This document shows, in pieces, positions 5,320 to 9,174 of a stretch of 9,174 bases of DNA (within the stretch, counting starts at the first letter, position 1; every line of letters starts with the position of its first letter). Source of the stretch: Akkermansiaceae bacterium (GTDB lineage Bacteria; Verrucomicrobiota; Verrucomicrobiia; Verrucomicrobiales; Akkermansiaceae); NCBI GenBank assembly GCA_018676385.1, contig JABHEX010000198.1, positions 1-9,174 of the forward strand, given 5' to 3'. The position numbers were made by a program, and so were the translations under genes. A model generated the notes under the pieces. The model had not been told where the DNA came from. It did not search any database and worked only from the letters and a program-made list of their open reading frames with translations.

Positions 5320-6471
5320 ATGGAGACGCCATCATGCCCCTATCACGATCCATTTAAAAAAGCGCGCCAAGAAAATGGGGCCATGGAGACTGAGGTGGCA
5401 GGAGAGAAATTAGCCCTTATCCTAGGCCACAAAGGTGTGCGGACTGCTGCACGAGACCACGAGACTTTCAGCAGTGACGCCCCATTTCGTGTGCCCATCC
5501 CCTCAGAGGAAGACGCCCGTAGCGTCCGCCAATTACCAATTGAAACAAACCCGCCTGAACACAAAGAATACCGCGCTATCGTAGAGCCGTTTTTCCGCCG
5601 ACCACTACAGAAGGAATACATCGCTAGAATCGAAGCCCTAATCGATGAGCTCGTCGATCAGGGAGTCCAGCAAGAGTCGGTCGAAATCGTCTCTGAGTTT
5701 GCCCTGCCACTGCAGTCGCGTGCGTTAACCTATCTTCTGGATGTGCCAGAAAATGAGGCGGATATCTGGGTCGGCTGGGGCGTGCATGTGTTCCGCGATG
5801 GCAACAGCAACGATTCACAAAAAGGTAAGGCGCTAGACAACTACCTGCACGAGCAGCTCGATCAAGCGGAGCAGAACCCAGGTGACGATTTTTTTAGTGC
5901 CTTAACCAAAGCGGAATACCAAGGTCAGCCTCTCACCCGTGACCAGATGCTCGGCTTTGCCAACCTCACCTTTGCCGGTGGCAGGGATACCGTTATCCAC
6001 TCGATCAGCTCCACCATTGCCTACCTGTCTGAGCACCCAGAGGCATTGGTAGCACTCAGAGAAAACCCCAAGTTAGTCATCACAGCTACCGAGGAACTAA
6101 TGCGCTACATTTCGCCCATCACTCAGATTGGCCGAGTATGCCCAGTAGCAACTGACGTCCATGGCGTCCAAGTCGAGGCTGATTCACGTGTGGCTCTCAA
6201 CTGGGCGTCCGCTAATTTCGATGAAACTGTCTTCGACTCACCCGAGGAAGTCCGACTCGACCGCAAACCCAATCCACACATCGCTTTTGGAAATGGAACA
6301 CACAATTGCCTGGGTGCGATCCACGCGCGGCTCATCATCCGCTCACTTCTTAAAAAACTCAGCAAACTAAAATCGATCACCCAGCTATCCGCAGAGAGAA
6401 GTATTGAGAAGGAAGTCGATTACGAACGAGCGCTCGGATTTAAAAATCTCACCGTGACTCTGGATCAATGA
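5320..6471 (+). CDS. Cytochrome P450 monooxygenase (class I, soluble)
   Basis: Heme-thiolate monooxygenase, 383 aa, no membrane anchor. From the ATG at 5320 (METPSCPYHDPF) the motifs are NPPEHKEYR (77-85, helix C), the I-helix oxygen-activation motif FAGGRDT with Asp223-Thr224, E-x-x-R as ELMR (259-262), and the heme loop FGNGTHNCLG (323-332) with proximal Cys330. The frame also allows an ATG at 5260, inside the ferredoxin gene, but those 20 residues lack family character, and the N-terminal CPYH-DPF is typical of short bacterial P450s. The stop overlaps the next start (ATGA), so translation is probably coupled. The substrate is not readable from the sequence. Context (ferredoxin before, ADH and esterase after) suggests a catabolic oxidation: hydroxylation to an alcohol, or O-demethylation releasing formaldehyde as in CYP236A and CYP255A enzymes. 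Confidence 0.96.
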   Translation: METPSCPYHDPFKKARQENGAMETEVAGEKLALILGHKGVRTAARDHETFSSDAPFRVPIPSEEDARSVRQLPIETNPPEHKEYRAIVEPFFRRPLQKEYIARIEALIDELVDQGVQQESVEIVSEFALPLQSRALTYLLDVPENEADIWVGWGVHVFRDGNSNDSQKGKALDNYLHEQLDQAEQNPGDDFFSALTKAEYQGQPLTRDQMLGFANLTFAGGRDTVIHSISSTIAYLSEHPEALVALRENPKLVITATEELMRYISPITQIGRVCPVATDVHGVQVEADSRVALNWASANFDETVFDSPEEVRLDRKPNPHIAFGNGTHNCLGAIHARLIIRSLLKKLSKLKSITQLSAERSIEKEVDYERALGFKNLTVTLDQ

Positions 6472-7574
6472 AAATAGCTGCTGTGTCAGATGGGAAAGGC
6501 TCCTTCACCATCGAGCAAATCGAGGTCAACCCACCGCATGCGGGCGAGGTTATGGTCGCCATCAAGGCTTCAGGTATCTGCCATACCGACTACGACTCAC
6601 TCACTTGGGGAAAACAATTCATCCTTGGGCACGAGGGTGCTGGCGTGGTCGAGGCAGTTGGCGATGGCGTAACCAAGGTATCGGTGGGCGACCGCGTCCT
6701 GCTCAACTGGGCAATCCCCTGCAAGACCTGTTACCAATGCGAACGTGGCAATTTGAGTATTTGTGAAAAAAACTCACCCGTCACAGGTGCTGATCCCGAT
6801 CACGGCATGGCACACGCGAATGCAACTCTCTGGAATGGTGAGCCTATTAAGAGGTCATTCAACATCGGCACTCTCAGCAGCCACACCGTGGTGCGGCAGG
6901 AAGCAGTCATCCCCATTCCCACTGACGTCGATATCCCCTTTCCTTCCGCCTGTATCATAGGATGTGGCGTGATGACCGGCTACGGCTCCGCTGTCAATGC
7001 AGCAGGTATTGAATCCGGCAGCAGTGCGGTTGTGCTAGGAACGGGAGGGGTTGGGCTGAATGTCATCCAAGGTGCACGCATATCTGGAGCAGAAAAAATT
7101 ATCGCCGTGGACGTCAATGAGCAACGACTCAAAATGGCAACTCAATTCGGCGCCACGCATCAGGTGCTTGCATCACCAGATGATACAGGATTGTTAGTGG
7201 CTGCTGAAAAGGTCAAACAGATCTGTGACGGTCGCGGCGCTGACTATTCATTCGAATGCACAGGTATCCCAGCACTGGGTGCGGCTCCGCTGGCCATGGT
7301 TCGCAATGCGGGGATGGCAGTCCAAGTTTCCGGCATCGAGGAAACCATTGAGATGGATATGAACCTCTTTGAGTGGGACAAGATCTACATCAACCCACTC
7401 TATGGAAAATCCAAACCAGAACAGGACTTCCCCAAACTACTCGAGCTCTATCAACAAGGGGCACTTAAGCTCGATGAACTCGTCACCCGCACATACAACA
7501 TCAATAACCTTAAACTGGCCATTGACGACATGCTAGCAGGTCGCAACGCCAAAGGTGTCATTGTCTTTGATTGA
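6468..7574 (+). CDS. Zinc-dependent alcohol dehydrogenase (MDR superfamily)
   Basis: 368-aa NAD-type medium-chain dehydrogenase. Catalytic zinc ligands are Cys38 (SGICHTD), His55-Glu56 (GHEGAG) and Cys166 (IIGCGVMTGYG). The structural zinc cluster is complete: Cys85, Cys88, Cys91 and Cys99. The Rossmann motif GTGGVG is at 191-196, and Asp215 at the end of the next strand (IIAVDVNEQRL) favours NAD over NADP. The IGCGVMTGYGSAVN segment and overall length place it with the class I/III alcohol dehydrogenases and their mycothiol/NDMA-dependent relatives; class III members act as S-(hydroxymethyl)glutathione (formaldehyde) dehydrogenases. It overlaps the P450 stop by 4 bp and precedes the esterase by 3 bp. 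It probably oxidises the P450-derived alcohol or an aldehyde by-product. I see no residue that decides between these. Confidence 0.95.
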   Translation: MKIAAVSDGKGSFTIEQIEVNPPHAGEVMVAIKASGICHTDYDSLTWGKQFILGHEGAGVVEAVGDGVTKVSVGDRVLLNWAIPCKTCYQCERGNLSICEKNSPVTGADPDHGMAHANATLWNGEPIKRSFNIGTLSSHTVVRQEAVIPIPTDVDIPFPSACIIGCGVMTGYGSAVNAAGIESGSSAVVLGTGGVGLNVIQGARISGAEKIIAVDVNEQRLKMATQFGATHQVLASPDDTGLLVAAEKVKQICDGRGADYSFECTGIPALGAAPLAMVRNAGMAVQVSGIEETIEMDMNLFEWDKIYINPLYGKSKPEQDFPKLLELYQQGALKLDELVTRTYNINNLKLAIDDMLAGRNAKGVIVFD

Positions 7575-7577
7575 GCC

Positions 7578-8399
7578 ATGCCTGAATCACCTGAATCTCA
7601 ATTCCGCACGCTTGAAGCCGCGCCAATCGTTGCCACTCCATCGCAGGGCAACCTTCAGTTTGTTACCGTCAAATCAAACGCATTGGCTGGACGAGGTGAC
7701 ATCACGATCTACTCACCATCACCATCGATCGTCTCAGAACCATTACCCGTGATCATCCTTCTACATGGCGTTTACGGATCACACTGGAGCTGGGCGATGC
7801 AGGGACAAGCACATGTCACACTCCAATCAATGATTGATGATGGCACCATCCCACCAATGATCCTGGCGATGCCCTCAGACGGATTATGGGGCGACGGCAG
7901 CGGCTATCTAAACCATTCAGAAAAAAAATTTGAGCAATGGATTGTCGATGATGTCCCAAAAGCTGTTAGCGAGGTGACTGGAAACGCTCTCGACGCTCCA
8001 CATTTCATTTCCGGACTCTCTATGGGCGGATACGGCGCAATGAGATTAGGCGCAAAACATGCGGGTCGCTTCAGCGCTTTCACCGGGCATTCATCCATCA
8101 CTAATCTCGCGCAAATGAGCGAATTCGTCGAAGAGGACTTGGAGAGCTACATCACTGACAATAACTCAGAACAAAGTGTGCTTGAGACAATACTAAAGAA
8201 CCGATCCACGCTACCGCCGTTCCGTTTCGACTGCGGTAAAGATGATCCTCTCATCGAACACAACAGAACACTTGCCAAGGAGTTAAAAAATCAGGGTATC
8301 GATTTCGATTACGAGGAACCTCCAGGAGAACACACATGGCCCTACTGGACCGAACACGTCAGTAAGACATTTCTCTTTTTTGCAGGCATTTGCCAATAG
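7578..8399 (+). CDS. Alpha/beta-hydrolase, esterase D / putative esterase family
   Basis: 273-aa serine hydrolase of the putative-esterase (PF00756-like) type. Oxyanion-side LLHG is at 61-64, nucleophile Ser148 in GLSMGGYGA, acid Asp222 in CGKDDPL, and base His252 in GEHTWPYW. No signal peptide, so cytoplasmic. Family members include S-formylglutathione hydrolase and tributyrin-type esterases. The nucleophile elbow is FrmB-like, but the catalytic-His segment GEHTWPYW looks more like the general short-chain esterase branch, so I leave the substrate open. Only 3 nt separate it from the dehydrogenase, implying co-translation. A zinc ADH beside an esterase of this fold is the arrangement of glutathione-dependent formaldehyde oxidation (adhC-esD, frmA-frmB), relevant if the P450 is a demethylase. 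Confidence 0.93.
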   Translation: MPESPESQFRTLEAAPIVATPSQGNLQFVTVKSNALAGRGDITIYSPSPSIVSEPLPVIILLHGVYGSHWSWAMQGQAHVTLQSMIDDGTIPPMILAMPSDGLWGDGSGYLNHSEKKFEQWIVDDVPKAVSEVTGNALDAPHFISGLSMGGYGAMRLGAKHAGRFSAFTGHSSITNLAQMSEFVEEDLESYITDNNSEQSVLETILKNRSTLPPFRFDCGKDDPLIEHNRTLAKELKNQGIDFDYEEPPGEHTWPYWTEHVSKTFLFFAGICQ

Positions 8400-8452
8400 G
8401 ATTCTTTTGCACTGTCGGGGTTTCCCCCTCTTTCGTATTGCGTGTCGCGAAA

Positions 8453-9174
8453 ATGTCGCCATGCTCCACAGCGTTGAGCCCACAACCAGTCAGTCCATCA
8501 CCCGATGCGTTCCGCGATCTCGCGCAGCGCGGAAATGTGGTGCCCGTATACGCACAACTAGCAGCAGATTTTGAGACCCCACTCTCCGCCTACATGAAAA
8601 TCAGCGGCAACGGTGAAGCGTTTCTTTTCGAAAGTGCAGAGATCACTGGCGACAACGGAAGATACTCGATCCTTGGCAGTAACCCACGCGCCACAATCAA
8701 GGCGAATGGCCAAGAAATTACCTATTCAGACCGAGCAGAAACAAGAACATGGACTGCAGAACGCGATGTACTCGCAGAGCTCGAACGGCTGATGGATAAA
8801 TACCAACCCGTCACTCACGGAAATGCACCACCATTCTACGGAGGGGCTGTTGGCTACCTTGCATATGATTCTGTTAGGCAATTTGAGCCAACTATTAAAA
8901 AACCCGCCAAAGACGAGCTCGGCTTACCAGACGCGTTGTTCGTCATCGCGGACACACTACTTATATTTGACCACCGGCTTCACCGACTCATCGTTGTGGC
9001 CAATGCATTTGTCGATGAATTTGAATCCCCCGAAACAGCCTACACAGACGCCACACAGCGTATTGAAGCGCTGATCGATCAGCTCGACGAGCCACTGCAC
9101 ATCCCACCACTCAATGGTCTAGCAGAATTTGATACTCCAGAGGCTGCCAGCAACACGACCCAAGAGGAATACGA
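8453..9174 (+). CDS. trpE: Anthranilate synthase component I, N-terminal part (cut by window edge)
   Basis: First 240 codons of about 500. TrpE uses ammonia from the TrpG glutaminase to turn chorismate into anthranilate, the first committed step to tryptophan. Evidence: NVVPVYAQLAADFETPLSAY near the start; the tryptophan-feedback element L-F-E-S (58-61), then ten residues, then Ser72 (FLFESAEITGDNGRYSILG); and the conserved GGAVGYLAYDSVRQFE. The catalytic chorismate-binding half lies beyond the window. The ATG at 8453 is preferred; no good Shine-Dalgarno precedes it. The esterase stop is 53 bp upstream and no convincing promoter or trp leader peptide is seen, only a short GGGG-TTT-CCCC hairpin (8417-8427). 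Homologous PabB is an alternative, but the intact feedback motif favours TrpE. Confidence 0.93.
   Translation, partial: MSPCSTALSPQPVSPSPDAFRDLAQRGNVVPVYAQLAADFETPLSAYMKISGNGEAFLFESAEITGDNGRYSILGSNPRATIKANGQEITYSDRAETRTWTAERDVLAELERLMDKYQPVTHGNAPPFYGGAVGYLAYDSVRQFEPTIKKPAKDELGLPDALFVIADTLLIFDHRLHRLIVVANAFVDEFESPETAYTDATQRIEALIDQLDEPLHIPPLNGLAEFDTPEAASNTTQEEY

Noticed and set aside
8417..8428. GGGG-TTT-CCCC hairpin between the esterase and trpE as a terminator or trp attenuator
   Set aside because: The stem is only 4 bp, the following tract is mixed C/T, and no leader peptide with Trp codons is present.

Overview
The window looks like chromosomal DNA from a free-living, probably marine or particle-associated Gram-negative bacterium. 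A Verrucomicrobiota or related PVC-group origin is my best guess. It rests on a secreted formylglycine-type sulfatase with a signal peptide, a one-piece tmRNA with an -ELALAA tag ending, weak Shine-Dalgarno sequences and roughly balanced base composition. No taxonomic marker here settles it.

Layout. A minus-strand exported sulfatase (66-1559) is divergent from ssrA (tmRNA, 1662-2020), which ends in a strong intrinsic terminator (2057-2094). Positions 2100 to about 3990 form a gene-poor accessory block. It holds an E/Q-rich 134-residue minus-strand ORF, a possible small membrane protein, an open frame with no start codon but an in-frame pentapeptide repeat, and a 40-codon remnant of the N-terminus of a type I restriction-modification methyltransferase (HsdM). 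It also holds several imperfect hairpins. The 3' end of ssrA is a well-known integration target, so this block is plausibly an eroded insertion, although no att duplication is visible.

From 3994 every recognised gene is on the plus strand: a tandem GNAT acetyltransferase, then a tight cassette of [2Fe-2S] ferredoxin, cytochrome P450, zinc alcohol dehydrogenase and alpha/beta-hydrolase esterase (4989-8399). Gaps in the cassette are 19 bp, a 4-bp overlap and 3 bp. The start of trpE (8453 onward) is cut by the window edge.

How the genes may work together. The ferredoxin would pass electrons to the P450, whose hydroxylated or O-demethylated product would be handled by the dehydrogenase and hydrolase. 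P450 plus zinc ADH plus esterase resembles an oxidation-and-clean-up pathway, and O-demethylation of a methylated (algal?) substrate with disposal of the aldehyde is an attractive but unproven reading. No ferredoxin reductase is present in the window, so it must be supplied from elsewhere.
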